From NCBI GenBank assembly GCA_015680685.1, contig MNCI01002118.1:160062-199683 (forward strand): 39,622 nucleotides of DNA, given 5' to 3'. Below are positions 18,205 through 29,832 of the stretch, one piece after another (the stretch's first letter is position 1; each line of letters starts with the position of its first letter). Source of the DNA: Gnetum montanum. Its lineage: Eukaryota; Streptophyta; Gnetopsida; Gnetales; Gnetaceae. The notes under the pieces are model-generated. The model was not told the DNA's origin. It did no database searches and saw only the letters and a list, made by a program, of their open reading frames with translations. A program made the translations under genes and the position numbers.

Positions 18205-19838
18205 AAACCAATTAAGGGTTGGACTTGTGCTTACATCGATAGTATAGATGCATTAGAGCAAGTCCACTGCCAACTTCCAAGTCTTAACTTTGAAAATATC
18301 AACTGCGGGAAGTTGGAAATCCTTGAGAAATTTAAGCAGGAGCCCCTCGAGCTGAAACCATTGCCCATCGCTATGGAATACATGTTTCTTAAAAACAAAA
18401 AACTGGGAATTATCAACGCTAAGCTTGCTCAATAATAGAAAGAAGAACTGCTGAAGGTAATGAATAGATGGTCAAAAGCCTTTACTTGGTCATGTCTTGA
18501 ATTAACTGGAATAGATCCTAAGATATGCCAACATAGGATTTACACCGACCCCTCCATGAACCCTCAAAGACAATCGCAGAGATGATTGAACCCTAAGCTG
18601 AAGCAAGAAGTTAAGGAAGAAATCGAATAGCTTCTCAAGGCTGGGTTCATATACCCCATTGCTGATAGCGAATGGCTTAGCCCTTTAGTTATTGTGCCTA
18701 AAAAGAGAGGAAAATGGAGGGTGTGCATAGATTTCAGGCTACTAAATATGGCAACATTCAAAGGTCACTTTCCATTTCCATTTATCAACTAAGTCTTAGA
18801 CACCATCGCAGGGCATCGCTATTATAGTTTTTTGGATGGGTATAGCAGATATAACCAAATACAAATAGCCCTAGAAGACCAAGCCAAGACTACGTTCACT
18901 AGTTCTTGGGGAATATTCGCATACAAATAGATGTTGTTTGGCTTGTGCAATGCCCCTGCAACATTTTAATGACTAGTTCTAAGCATATTCCAACAGTAGA
19001 TAGGGAATGGTGTGGAGGTCTTTATGGAGGACTTCTCCACTTATGGAGCAAACTTTGATCAAGCTTTGGATCGGTTGGAGCAAGTGTTAAAAAGATGTGT
19101 AGAAACCAATTTGAGGCTTAATTGGTAGAAAAGCCATTTTATGGTCCAAGAAGGCATAGTACTAGGGCACAAAATTTCACATACAAGGATAGAGGTAGAC
19201 CCCGAGAAAATCAAAATTATCTAAGGAATTACTCGTCAACTGGAAACTGTCAAAGATATTCGGTCATTCCTTAGACATACTAGATATTATAGGAGATTTA
19301 TTGAGAACTTTTGAAAGGTTGCGAAACCATTGGTAGAATTAATGAAAAAGGACATACCTTTTGAGTGGATCGGGGAATGCGAATTAGCTTTTCAAACTTT
19401 GAAATAGAAGCTAGTAGAAACACCCATTCTACAAGCTCTTGACTAGTCCAAACCATTCGATATCATGATTGATGCATCCAACTATGCTTTAGGAGCCATA
19501 CTTACACAGTTAGATGACCAGAAGCATCATTATTACATCCACCGTGCAAGTAGAAGTATTGTTGGTGCACAACTTAACTACACTACCACAGAGAAAGAAT
19601 TAATGGCTGTAGTGTTTGCGCTAGAAAAATTTAGACACTATGTATTGGGATATAAAGTATATATACATACAGATCATACTACAATCCAAATCCTCATGAA
19701 TAAGCCAATGGTAAGCCCTCGTATCATACGATGGCTTGTAATCTTACAAGAGTTCAATTTAACGATGATCGATCGTAAGGGCACCGAGAATGTAGTTGTT
19801 GATCATTTATCTTGATTGCAATGGGATAACAAAGAGGA
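18205..19838 (+). pseudogene. Reverse transcriptase and RNase H of the Athila-type element
   Basis: One frame runs about 545 codons with fifteen stops and no frameshift. It opens with LELKPLPIAMEYMFL and CQHRIYTDPSMNPQ, typical of the Athila region before RT. RT blocks: AGFIYPIADSEWLSP, VCIDFRLLN, HFPFPFIN, YSFLDGYSRYNQI, LFGLCNAPATF, and the catalytic box FMED at 19021-19032, where FMDD is usual. RNase H (19440-19815): MIDASNYALGAIL (Asp), TTEKELMAVVFALEKFRHY (Glu), YIHTDHTTIQILM (Asp), so that active site is intact. The frame continues into the integrase zinc finger once the flipped contig is turned round. Clearly dead, but unusually free of indels. Confidence 0.88.
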
Positions 19839-19839
19839 N

Positions 19840-20333
19840 AAGTCAAGCGAAGCAACTGGTTTTGAAGGCCAGATGTGCTTGTTGAGTGCAATTGAAATCA
19901 CTAAGTAAGTTGGGCCTTTCTATCTTGCTTTTGCTATGCTATGCTACACTACATAGTGTAGCATAGCATAGCACTTTGTCTTGCAATAGTTCACAGTTGA
20001 TTGCTAGAACAACTGTCTACCGAGGCCTGCTACGCTACATAGCGTATCATAGCATAGCAAACTTCTTGACTAGAAAACTTGCCAAACTGTTTCATGCATC
20101 CTGAGCACTGCAAACAACCCCACGCATCACTTCTGAGTAGATTGTCAGCTGGATGAACTACCCAGGTGGGCAAGCCGAAGAGTCCATTGGGGCTGTCAAC
20201 ACTAGATGTAGAAAATTTGCCAAACTAGACAATTTGTACTCAGAGCATCCATTTCCTACCAAACTATCATGATGCTGCCTAAATTCCAAGGACCTGGTGA
20301 AGCAAGAATGCCTTGAAAATTTATGGTGTTTTA
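19840..20333 (-). mobile_element. 5' LTR of element B, first part (drawn inverted)
   Basis: On the minus strand it starts TAAAACACCATAAATTTTC at 20333 and aligns with the 3' LTR from 36110 to about 36590 at roughly 90 percent identity by eye. Two palindromic GCTAYGCTA/TAGCRTAGC clusters lie at 19933-19973 and 20026-20060. The bases outside (ATTTC, minus strand) are the target-site copy. Confidence 0.8.
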
Positions 20334-20338
20334 GAAAT

Positions 20339-20715
20339 GATGGGCATCCCAAAATAATGTAGGCCAATAATATCCTATAAGCGGGATCTTGATGGTCGTT
20401 CATCTTCCAACGTAATGACCCTGATAAGGACCCTCATGAGCATCTTGAAGAACTTGTAGTTGATCTATATCGAGAACACACCATCAAACCAAGCCATTGG
20501 GACACACTTTGTAAATTCATCCATTGATCTCCATAAAGTACTTGGCTCGATGAAGAAACTATTATTTCTTGTTAAGGTTTAACTCTTATGGTGTTTTTTG
20601 GGTGAGGAGATAGGTAAGAATGTTATTGTACCAGTTTGTCTCCATGGGTGATTGATTATTCCCTACACCAACAAAGAGGAATTCATCAAGGAAATGATCA
20701 AAAATTGGATACTCA
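20339..20715 (-). pseudogene. Athila-type integrase N-terminal region with HHCC zinc finger, cut by element B
   Basis: On the minus strand of this flipped contig the polyprotein continues from RNase H through a spacer (DEYPIFDHFLDEFLFVG, WYNNILTYL) to the zinc finger: VLQDAHEGPYQGHYVG supplies the two His, followed by GYYWPTLFWDA. The coding sequence stops at 20334-20338, where element B's LTR begins at 20333. The two Cys of the finger are found 17.6 kb away at 37975-37990. Four or more stops occur in the spacer. Confidence 0.8.
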
Positions 20716-20776
20716 TCCTCTTTGTTATCCCATTGCAATCAAGATAAATGATCAACAACTACATTCTCGGTGCCCN

Positions 20777-21022
20777 GATTGTCAACGTGATCATTAGGAA
20801 AAAGTTTACAACTTAAGTGAAAATCGCAGTTAAGGCCAGTTGCTATGCTATGCTATGCTACATAGCATAGCATAGCATAGCAAACATGCAGAATTGGCCA
20901 ATACACTTCAAAGGCTTCCAGCATCTGTAATTAACTCCAATGCAAATTTCTTCTTCGAACTAGTGGCTACGCTATGCTACGCTACATAGCATAGCACAAC
21001 ATAGCAAGTAGTTATGCCACGC
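20777..21022 (+). mobile_element. 5' LTR of element B, second part, then truncated
   Basis: Aligns with 36787-37030 of the 3' LTR (GATTGTCAACGTGATCATTA onward) and holds two palindromic clusters at 20840-20882 and 20965-21006. Similarity stops at about 21022, so the TATA box, R, U5 and primer site present in the 3' LTR are missing here. The next 160 bp to gag hold no recognisable feature. Confidence 0.75.
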
Positions 21023-21182
21023 TAACACAGGTGCCGAACAACCACTTAGCCTAGTGTTGGGACCATGTCGATCCCTTAGGATCCAAAACTGGGGACCTGA
21101 GAGCTTGACCTGATAACATGAGCGATACAACTTCCTCTACCCTAAGGTGTAGGCAAACTTGCCCTTAGATGCACAAGAGTCC

Positions 21183-23100
21183 GAAGAGAAGCGTAGCTTC
21201 GAGTTTGCCTACTGCAATGGGAATGAATTTATTCCCACTCCCAGCATTTCCATCCCTTTAACGCAAATGAACCAATGGCTTTTAGATTAGCTGATCCAAG
21301 TGACTAGGCCTAGGGAGTTGCAAGACACAACATCTCATCATGACGAGGCTTTCCAAGATGGATAGGAGGAGCTGGATTCTCAATCCAAGGGGGGGGGGGG
21401 GTCAAACCAACCTTGCCACCATCCCTCCTACCCCGTCCTTTTGGATGAACCCGTTGTCTATTGCTGCTCCCTTTGTGATCACGTCTACACTGTTGCAACC
21501 TGCAATTACATTAGCAATGGGTAGCCATGTTATGTCCTCAACGTATCACCACCCCTATTCCCTTTTTTCATTCTGAGCCACTCTTCCTCTGCAAACTGTT
21601 CATCAATCCATTCCTGCATCCCATCATGCACCGATCATGGCTACCCTGCCAGATGTTCACATAGTACCCATCTCGTAGTCGTGTGCAGCTTTTGCTTCCA
21701 TTCCTGTGTTTACACCTATCCCACCGTCAGTGGCGGGCCTAGGCCCGTCCACATGGTGGACCCCATTCACTTCTCCTCCTACTATGCTACCATCGCAGAT
21801 GTCTCACTACATTTGCCATCAGACCTACCAAGTCCCTTAAACAGTACAACCCAACATAGGACTATGGTCCGTTCCACTGGCCGCGCAAACAGCCTACCAT
21901 GTAGTGCAACCCTTAGCTGCTGCTACAACAACACCACCTATCTGGTGGTGGACGCCACAAGCAACACAATTCACATGGGCCATCCTAACAGCACCATCGA
22001 TGGGTCATGTTGCTGCCCCTACTACTCCACAGATGGAAGTTACCCCGACAGTTCCCCAACCGTCTACACCATTCTTGGGTTTGGATCAAACATTCCAACT
22101 TATCCAAACCCTTACTGAGGAAATAAAATGCCTCAAGGCTGTCGGGTATGACACAGTACAAGTCATGGACTTCTACCAGGATGATCCCATCAGCCCAGCA
22201 GTCCCTGCACTAACGTTACCCCCAAGGATGTCACTCCCCCATTTCACGAAATACAATGCGGTGGGAGATCCCAACACACATCTTGTTACATTTAGGTCTA
22301 AGTCCCTTCTTCTGCAACAATGGATACATACGATCATCCATGTCTTTGCCATGTCTCTAACTGAAAAAGCTCTAGACTGGTACCATGCCCTTCCACGCTC
22401 CTCCATCTCAACCCTAGAGGAGCTTTTGACCCAGTTCGTGATGAGTTTCAAGTACAACTTGAGACCAGAGGTCATGCTGGATTAGTTGATGAGCATAAAA
22501 TAAGATCTGCTGGAACTAGTTCAGAAGTTCATCCAACGCTGAAGCACGACCCTTAATGAAATCCATGAGCCCATCGCAGAGGCCAACTTGTTGGCTGTCT
22601 TTAAGGGTGCAGTGAACGACTTTATTAAGTCTAAGCTGTATTATCTCGCTCTGCACACTCTCAATCAGCCTTTTGCCTAGACTAAGAGCATATAGGATGT
22701 GGCTGAGGCAAGTAAAGACCCAACCTACATTACATACAAGAACACCTTCACGAAGAAGGATAAGGACAAGGGTAAGGTTGCAACAGCCACAATGGCTATT
22801 GTGACCAACGAAGCCAAACCCAAAAACAGTAACAAGAACAATAAAAAATTGGCCACACCTGCAACTAACCCCACACCCAAATAGGGTAACACACTACAGC
22901 CTTCCACATCCATAGCTGAGACATCTGCACCACCTCATCCGAACTTCGAGCGTAAAGATCGCGCGAAGTATACCCCACTGCCCGTCAAGCCTTCAGATCT
23001 TTTGAAGCAATTACTGGCGATGGGGTACATCCAACACAAGTGGATGTCAGAGGAGGGAGCCAGGAAGCATCAACGGTATTGTGAACTCCTCAAGAACCCC
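21183..23100 (+). pseudogene. Gag of element B
   Basis: Begins in the segment EEKRSFEFAYCNGNEFIPTP, aligning with element A gag; an upstream ATG is not evident because the leader is rearranged. After a Pro/Thr/Ser-rich spacer with frame changes (21400-21900) the core is open from 21904 to 22485: FYQDDPISPAVPAL, LPHFTKYNAVGDPNTHLVTF, VFAMSLTEKALDWYHALP, LEELLTQFVMSFKYNL. It continues NEIHEPIAEANLLAVFKGA and a Lys-rich segment to about 22880. Several TAG stops replace codons (for example at 22483 and 22678). It would be the particle protein. Confidence 0.8.
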
Positions 23101-24150
23101 TCATTGGCTTTGCCCAACAAGCCCCCAGTTCTGAAGGGTTTCAAGCTAGAGTGGTTCTGTGACTACCATCAATAGTGTGGTCACGACACGGATTACTGCA
23201 TGGTGTTGAAGGACGATATCCAAAGGATGATCGATCAAGGGAAACTAGTGCTAGACAAAAGCAATCCAGTACGTCCTGAAAATCAATCCCTGCACATCTA
23301 CACTAACCCTCTCAATGCTAACAAGGCTGGTTACATTATGAACACTATCGATGTTGACTGTAATCCTAGACTACTCTAGCAGTCGTTTCTAGTTTGTGTG
23401 CCTCAGCGTAGCACACTAGCATCACTAGTAGCTAATAAAAGTTCGTAGCAACTTTTTATATTAAGAGTCCCTCCCCGGACATCTCCCCTTGCACCACCTA
23501 TTCCCCGGGCATTCGCCCCTTCACCATCTATTAGCAAAACCGCATTACCACCTTGCACATTAACACCATTAGCTCCATTCATTATGAGGGGGCCAACCCA
23601 TTTAACAACCCTCGCCCTGCATAAGACAGCTTCACAGCCTTCCCATCCTAGGAAACGAGAAGTGCGCTTCACAGGTGAGACGTCAAGGAAAAGTACCGCC
23701 CCAGGTACTTCCAAGCCTACGTCCTCACCCCCTGCATCTATGCCCTCATCACCGAAACATAATGTTGCTACACGTGCACATTCTTTGCCACCTCGCTCAA
23801 GAGAGCTTGAACCCAAAGCCAAAACTGTCCCTCCTTGGGAAATTCGTCTTCTGGGATGGATAGAAGAGGAGAAAGGCAGTACACTAGAAAGTGGCCAAGA
23901 CCTATTGAGTGCTCTCACCCAGGTCAAGAAAGCTCTGAAATAGAAAAATACTATACTGAGCCTATACGACCTAATCATGACATTTATTGCACACCATAAG
24001 GTTTTGGTCAGTATGTTAACGGTAATTTCGGTTGATGAGAACATGCTAGCAGAAGAGAAGGCAATCCATTCGGTCATGTTTCCTTCTGCGCCTATAGAAT
24101 GAAAGCCATCCCAACTGACTTTTTGTAATGATTCCATTAGGGAAGACCCT
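23101..24150 (+). pseudogene. Gag zinc-knuckle-like region and linker to protease, element B
   Basis: The knuckle motif lies at about 23155-23215 (CDYHQ, then GHDTDYCMVLKDD), followed by QRMIDQGKLVLDK and a conserved PLNANKAGYIMNTIDVD. The linker, open from about 23584 to 23943, is rich in Pro, Ser, Thr and Lys and is followed by a helical segment (SLYDLIMTFIAHHKVLVS) that matches element A. The long minus-strand frame opposite (24137-23403) is a shadow of this low-complexity coding sequence. Confidence 0.65.
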
Positions 24151-24159
24151 AAAAAGGGT

Positions 24160-24780
24160 TAGGTGACAATAACACCTCTTTTCATCACAATTCGGGTCGG
24201 CCAACATAAGATCTGAAGGGTACACATTGATGATGGATCTGCCACAAATGTCATCCCTTTCCCTATTGTGGACAAGTTGGGTTTGGTCGACCAGATCAAA
24301 CCCACAATAACATCATGCTTAAAGTCATTCAATGGGGCATGGGTTGTGGTAAAAGGCATGGTCCATATTGACTTTGTGATAGGGGACCAGTTCTCCACAA
24401 ATGCAACATTCATTATGGTTGAAGAGATGCCCAAGTTTAACCTGATCTTGGGGAGGTCATGGTTAGCAGAACTTAGGACTATCTCTTTGCCCATTCATTA
24501 GGAAATCCATCTACCTTATGCAGGCAAGGAGGTGGTAATCCATGGCAACGAGGTAGCAACACTAGCTATCAACAACGTAGATATGGAATAAGGCTAAGAG
24601 ATCATAACCTCTGAGAATGAAGCGCTTGTCTTTGTAGATACTAACCATTCAGTGAGAGAGCTGGCTCAACATGCCATTTCAGAAAACAAAAATGCGTGGA
24701 CTGAGTTGTCCTTCCAAGTGGAGGACAATGACATAGACAAAGGTTGTAGCAAAGCATCTTAGCCTTACGCTTTGCTTAAT
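24160..24780 (+). pseudogene. Aspartic protease of element B
   Basis: Contains ITIRVGQHKI, then the active-site box RVHIDDGSATNVIP, GAWVVVKGMVHIDFVIG, NATFIMVEEMPKFNLILGRSW (the usual C-terminal ILGR-type box) and a tail HLPYAGKEVVIHGNE shared with element A. The box reads IDDG instead of VDNG/VDGG, still with one catalytic Asp. Stops at 24211, 24500 and later break it. Pol does not follow directly: 6 kb with the antisense gene intervenes. Confidence 0.8.
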
Positions 24781-24943
24781 CCATGATGGGTCAAGAAGTA
24801 GTTACGCATAGCATAGCAACCCACTGCTTCTTGACCAGTTGGCATCCTTTGTACATTTACCACCTTTTTTTTTTGCATCCATCCTTCTACGCTAGGTACT
24901 AATTAGCCATTGTCTAAATCGTTAGTGTATCACTTCTTTACCA

Positions 24944-25179
24944 CACCATGGCCCAAAATGGCCTAAAACTATGCTACCACACCATGGCCCGAAATGGCCT
25001 AAAACTACACTACTATTCGATGGCCCGAAATGGCCTAAAACTAGTGATGGCCTGAAATGGCCTAAAACTATATTAAGGCCTGAAATGGCCTAAAACTAAC
25101 AGGGGCTCGAAATGGCCTAAAACTAGCAATGGCCCAAAATGGCCTAAAACTAGCAAGGGCCCAAAATGGCCTAAAACTA
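24944..25179 (+). repeat. Tandem array between protease and antisense gene, element B
   Basis: About nine units, 20-25 bp each, of ATGGCCCGAAATGGCCTAAA followed by ACTA. Neighbouring units differ at one or two bases. It sits at the 3' side of the antisense gene, exactly as the array at 11719-12002 does in element A. Confidence 0.9.
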
Positions 25180-25334
25180 AAACATCAAAAATAAAAACTT
25201 AAGATAAAATCGATCACTTAGACAGTGCATAAGTCAGTGTAGGACCAATTCCTTTTTCATTGAAAGTTTTCGTCACTTAAACAATGTTTGTAAAAGTCTT
25301 ACAAAAAATTCAAAATTTCAAAAATCCCATGCTG

Positions 25335-26628
25335 TCATGGGTCATCTTCACCTACATCATCTTTGCCTGCATCGTTTACTCCCGTATCATTCCCTTCTGC
25401 ATCACCTTCCTCTGCATTGCCTTCTTTTGTCTTTTCATTTCTGCCTTCTACGAGCCTTGCATCTTCATCTAGAACCTACATTGTAAAAGTGAAGTAGTCA
25501 GCTAGAGCAACACATGAAAGCTAGAGAGCATAAGCCTTTTCCATAGCAAAAAGTGACTAACCCGAGATGGCCCCGCATCCGCCTCAAAGGGTATGCAATC
25601 GAAACTAAGCTTAAGGCAGTGCCAGACCTCCTCCTCCATGATATTTGCCCAATGCCTATCACTTGGTTCAACCTTTGTAGTAGCTTTCTCCTTTTCAACG
25701 GTGTCCATCTTGGCGGTCCTGGAGAAAAGGAGGTGGTAGCGGTCTCACCTGTGGGAAGATCCACTTCCCGTTGAGGAGATTCACTAACCTTTACCTACTC
25801 CATGAACTTGTTGTAAGCCTCAGAAGTGCCAATGGCATTCACGAATGCTTCATAGGTAAACGCCTTCATTGAAGCATCCTTGTATAGTTTGTGGTAGGTG
25901 GCACATTCCAGTTTATACATGTGTTTATGATTTTTCTGGGATTGCCCCCACTCGTAAACTCTAGTGCTGTAGTCTTTCCAGTCTTGGTTCTTCTGAGCGA
26001 ACAATTTCATTTGCATCCGCTGTTCTATTATCTCCCGGGTGGTCTCGTTGTTGTGTCGCATGACTGTCTAGTATCTAGCATAATCTATGACAATGGTGCG
26101 CCAATTGCCATCATTAGTATCACGATCCAGGACAAACGCGTACTTGGATCGGAGGTCTCCCATTTCGGCGCTCAGTTCAGCCTTCTCTTTCTCAGCCTTC
26201 TAGACCCATTTTCATAGGTCCTCATTGACACACCTACACTCCCACAAGGAGTGTGCTGAGTGCAAAGCACATTTTCTAGCCTCGTCATATATGTGATGAG
26301 CCACCTTGGCCACTTCAGGTGGGAATGTAGGCACGACACTGACTTTTAATGCCCTTGTTGGGTCCCACTTGAGTCGAGAGGCTGTGATCACACAAAGAAC
26401 TCATTAGTCACACTAGCGTAGCAAGGTTAGCAAACCCAAGAACTCTAGCGTAGAAACATGAAAGAGCCTAGCATAGCTACTTTACTTACCCACTTCAGGA
26501 TCAACCTGTCTGAGATGGCTGATCATGTCGTTGATGATCCCTTGCATGAACATAAGCTTATCAGGGGTCTTGGCCCATGGTTCTAGGCAAATCAGAGGGG
26601 GTCCTACAGCATTAACAGTGGTGTCATG
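25335..26628 (-). pseudogene. Antisense gene B, exons 6-8: DPEV segment, coiled-coil-like region, acidic tail
   Basis: Exon 6 ends with DMISHLRQVDPEV at a GTAAGT donor (26490). Exon 7 (26381-25562, 820 bp) begins LKWDPTRA and shares IYDEARKCALHSAHSLWEC, VIDYARY, IIEQRMQMKLFAQKNQDW, YEWGQSQKNHKHMYKLECAT and PPRWTPLKR with element A; composition suggests long helices. Exon 8 (25475-25335) is open: VLDEDARLVEG, then an Asp/Glu/Gly-rich tail ending VGEDDP and TGA at 25337-25335. Stops in exon 7 number about four. Confidence 0.55.
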
Positions 26629-26708
26629 CAACCAAATGCGTTAGTAATGACCAAGGTGAACTATGATAAGGATGCGAGTAAAGCAAATGACAGTATGAGG
26701 GCTCCTAC

Positions 26709-27161
26709 CCAGTAAATCCTCAGGGGTGATAACGGGGGGATCGTCCATCGACACATCATCGAATATATTGTCAAACTCACCAGCGTCTAATTGTAGTTCC
26801 CCTCCTTTTTGACTCAAAACTATGGCAGCATTCTTGGCATTCATCTGTTCCCTCGATGCTGGACTGCGTTTGGCAAAGGTATCGCTAGCATAAGTCCCTT
26901 CCAGGTTGATGCGGGCTTCTTCTTTATTTGCTGGGGCCTTTTCTTTTGAGGCACCAGCATCCTCCTCATCCATAGGAGACTCCTCTTCATCTCCAAAAAT
27001 GTCCTCCTCGTCAGTAGGAGGATTTTCCTTGATGACAAGAGCTCCTTCCCTCTTGACCAGGGTCCTTTCCTCTGAGACTAGGGCCTTCGTGTCTTTATTT
27101 TCCACCTCCATCTTGGGGGTCGACACCTCTTCATCACCTTCTTCTTCTTCCTCTTCTTCCT
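26709..27161 (-). CDS. Antisense gene B, exon 5: acidic region
   Basis: 453 bp, fully open. It starts with a run of Glu (about nine of the first eleven residues), continues with alternating Glu/Asp/Lys segments such as NPPTDEEDIFGDEEESPMDE, and ends FDDVSMDDPP before a G|GTAGG donor. Probably disordered. Element A's exon 5 is less than half this length and less acidic. Low-complexity composition, not sequence, is what can be seen. Confidence 0.55.
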
Positions 27162-27294
27162 CTAGCAGCAAAAACATATTTGCATTAGCTTAAAGCAATT
27201 TAGCTGAAAGTAGGTGCTACGCTATGCTACGCTGCTTAGTGTAGCACGTATTAATAAAATAGACAAGGAAATAAACATAAGCAAGAGGATTTAC

Positions 27295-28347
27295 CGATGG
27301 GAGGTTGTGTCCTGTGTAGCTTAAACCACAGTGTCCACCCCTTCTCTTCTTCCATACGAAGGGTCTCCTCAGTTGGTGGAGGCCTTTTTTGTCGCAACTT
27401 AGTGGCCATTGTCTCGGCGATGAGACATTTCCCCTGTGATATGCTATCTGTAGCAGCAGGGGGTGCCTCTCCCATGCTATCTGGGCCATGAACATTACGG
27501 GCCACCCGATCCTTAGTCATCATAGAAAATGACTACCCAATCGCTTATGGGGGATCTTAGGCTTGGGTGGTTTGGAGGATTTGGCAGATCCATGATTTGG
27601 AAATCTGATTGTGATTTCGCATAACTCAGACTCCATTCTCATGGACTACCAAAAACTCCATGAAATGCTACAAGCAGGCTATGTAAAAGGCGTAGTGCAC
27701 ATTGAAATGGGACTCCTGCTTCTTATGAAGCGCGACAATTTCAATTTATAGGTCCTTGCGCAGATACCTTGCCCAGTTGTAGCAAGCCCCCTCTTCCATG
27801 ACCTCTCGCATCACTCAAGCTTGCTCAATCCCAATGATATTTCCTTGGGAAAGTAGCTAGGAAAAAGCACGAGCATGGAAGATGGAATAAACCTCTTTTT
27901 TGGCTCTAGGCCTGACCTTCCCCACGGGGATCCCCTGTCACTCTTTTACAACCCCTAGCCACTCCTCAATGTCCTCCTTCTAATGGTTCACCTCTTTCTT
28001 AGTCTTTAACCCTATGAGGAGACCATCAGCAGGGACACCGAAAAGGTCCATGAATGTCTAGTCATTGATTTCAAGGATCACCCACACACTGTGTACACGT
28101 GTGTAGAAGCGATCTACCTTTTTGGAGAAGGAGTCCACTAGGGTGAGCATCTCAGTGACAGGGACGTTTGGATTCGGGGCCAGGAACAAATCCATGAGCT
28201 TGACATCTTGAAGGTGCTTGATCAGGGATTCTGAGACTGTGCTGCATATCCAATGTTGACTCTCATCCACCTCCCCATACTTGAAGTAGATGTTGGCCTC
28301 CTGGTTCCCAGATGTTATCACCATCACCTCCTCGAACTTCCTCGCTC
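27295..28347 (-). pseudogene. Antisense gene B, exon 4: long conserved region of unknown function
   Basis: 1053 bp in one frame with about ten in-frame stops and no clear frameshift. Shared blocks with element A: LMDLFLAPNPNV, EMLTLVDSFSKKVDRF, MDLFGVPADG, EDIEEWLGV, SQGNIIGIEQA, VMREVMEEGA, ESHFNVHYAFYIACL, NQISKSWI, SISQGKCLIAET. It ends RTQPPIG before GTAAAT at the same phase as A. No known domain recognised. Confidence 0.6.
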
Positions 28348-28483
28348 CTATAGCAGTTTGCACAAAATTAGTTAGCACAAAAGCACAAAAGCACAAAAAA
28401 TCAAAAAACAGGTTAGGAAAAGCATAAATAGCAAAAAAAATAGCAATGAAACTCGAACATGCAGTAACTACTGTTTAGCTTAC

Positions 28484-29287
28484 TAGGTTTAAATGGTGAC
28501 GGGAATGGCGGAAGATTAATCAAGACATCTTTAATGACGATCGGTTTAAAGGGTTCCCATCCCTCATCCAACCAACTAGACTCCTTGCATCTGCTGTAGA
28601 GTTTGGGATACTGGGTTGGGTAGGTTTTGTACTCAACCTCGCATTGGCCTGTCACACCTACATGCATATTCTCAGTGAAAGAAAACTCCGGTAGCACCAT
28701 CTGTGCTAAGGTCAACACATTCATATCACCGTGAAGCCCATCCTCGTTGATGAAAAAGCTAGTAACAAAAAAACTGTTAACATTTGGCTAGCGTAGCAAA
28801 CATTGCATAGCGTAGCAGAACATGGCTACAAAACTCACCCACCAGTACTATAGATGGTTCCTGGTGGGTTTTGGAAGCATGTTTCCATATGATGTGCAAT
28901 TAATAAAGTATTGTAGGGATGGTAGCAATTATACTCGGGCATCTCCCAGATCCAGGCCAAACACCTCAAATTTCTAGGGCGCTAACTGGATCCTTCTCCC
29001 TACCTGCTGCTAATTGCTCCATCCCTCAAAAATCTCAAAATACCTAGATTTGCCCCAGGCAATAGGGTTTCTGTTATGGTGGTCGCTACCTCCTCCACCA
29101 GGTCTGACCAAACGATCAAACTGAAGCATTGGAGGAGAAACTGTAGGAACTCCTGCACTCCCTCTCGGAACCAGACCTCCTGCTACCCCACACATGTATG
29201 GGGTGGAGGAACATTGGCCACTGGTTCGCTCATGTAGCATAGGACCCCCACAATTTCGAGGATAATCAAGATTGGCCTTAGTGCCAC
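28484..29287 (-). pseudogene. Antisense gene B, exons 2-3: FCP1/NIF-like HAD phosphatase-type domain
   Basis: Exon 2 (29287-28839) encodes LIILEIVGVLCYM at motif I: the nucleophile Asp is Glu and the second Asp is Val. It continues VWFREGVQEFLQFLL, IVWSDL at motif II, LAWIWEMPEYNCYHPYNTLLIAHH (quoted here only to mark 28960-28890; motif IV acids absent) and NPPGTIYSTGG before a GTGAGT donor. Exon 3 gives FFINEDGLHGDMNVLTLAQM and ends with SSWLDEGWEPFKP and INLPPFPSPF. Three stops lie in exon 2. The longer open frame at 29408-29010 is a shadow in another frame; the HAD-like frame is the one conserved with element A. Confidence 0.65.
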
Positions 29288-29832
29288 CTTGCACAACACA
29301 ATAGCAAATGTTAACACCATGTCCAAGTGGAATGCACATATAGCGTAGCAAAACTAGCATTTTAGCAAATAGCGTAGCACAATTCTCTTCATGCACATAG
29401 TGTAGCAAAAATATGAAGGCAATAGTGTAGCAAAATTAGTTTAGCATAGCAACAAAGCGATTAGCCCTAACAAAGCGATTAACATTACGTCATGATAGAA
29501 CACGTGTTACACTGTCACATGACACATGGCCAAACCCTCCTGAGGGTTCTACGCTATGCTATTTGCATGCCAAGTAGCTCAAATCATCTAAGCCTCTGTG
29601 GTAATGACAGTCATAGCGATGGCGGTCTAGGCGACCTTGCATGCAACCTTAATGTAGCATTTGTACATCTGCCGCGGCCGAAATGGCAACAACGATGGTG
29701 TAAGGGCCAAAAATAATGATAACACGATGACAGAAAAAACACAGATAGCTAAACAAAATCGCAGAAACAAAAACAAGAAAAGCAGAGATAATAACAAAGG
29801 CATGAGAAAACAGAGGAAGCATAGTAGCCTAC

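Larger units (their letters stand above)
19840..20775 (-). other. Inverted contig between single Ns
   Basis: The Ns are at 19839 and 20776. Bases 20716-20775 are the exact reverse complement of 19779-19838 (60 of 60). Turned round, the contig continues the RNase H frame without a break, then the zinc finger, then the start of element B's 5' LTR, and its far end continues at 20777 with about 195 bp of LTR missing. This is an assembly orientation error. Confidence 0.92.

Noticed and set aside
19779-20775. Natural 60-bp inverted repeat about 0.9 kb apart
   Set aside because: Perfect identity, Ns at both ends and restored coding order after turning the contig point to an assembly fault.
21391-21402. 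G homopolymer run in gag of element B
   Set aside because: Probably slippage or a sequencing artefact; it shifts the frame but has no further significance visible here.
23403-24137. 244-residue minus-strand open frame opposite gag linker
   Set aside because: A shadow of low-complexity Pro/Ser/Thr coding on the + strand; it has no counterpart in element A.
29010-29408. 132-residue minus-strand open frame
   Set aside because: It overlaps exon 2 of the antisense gene in another frame. The HAD-like frame, not this one, is conserved with element A.
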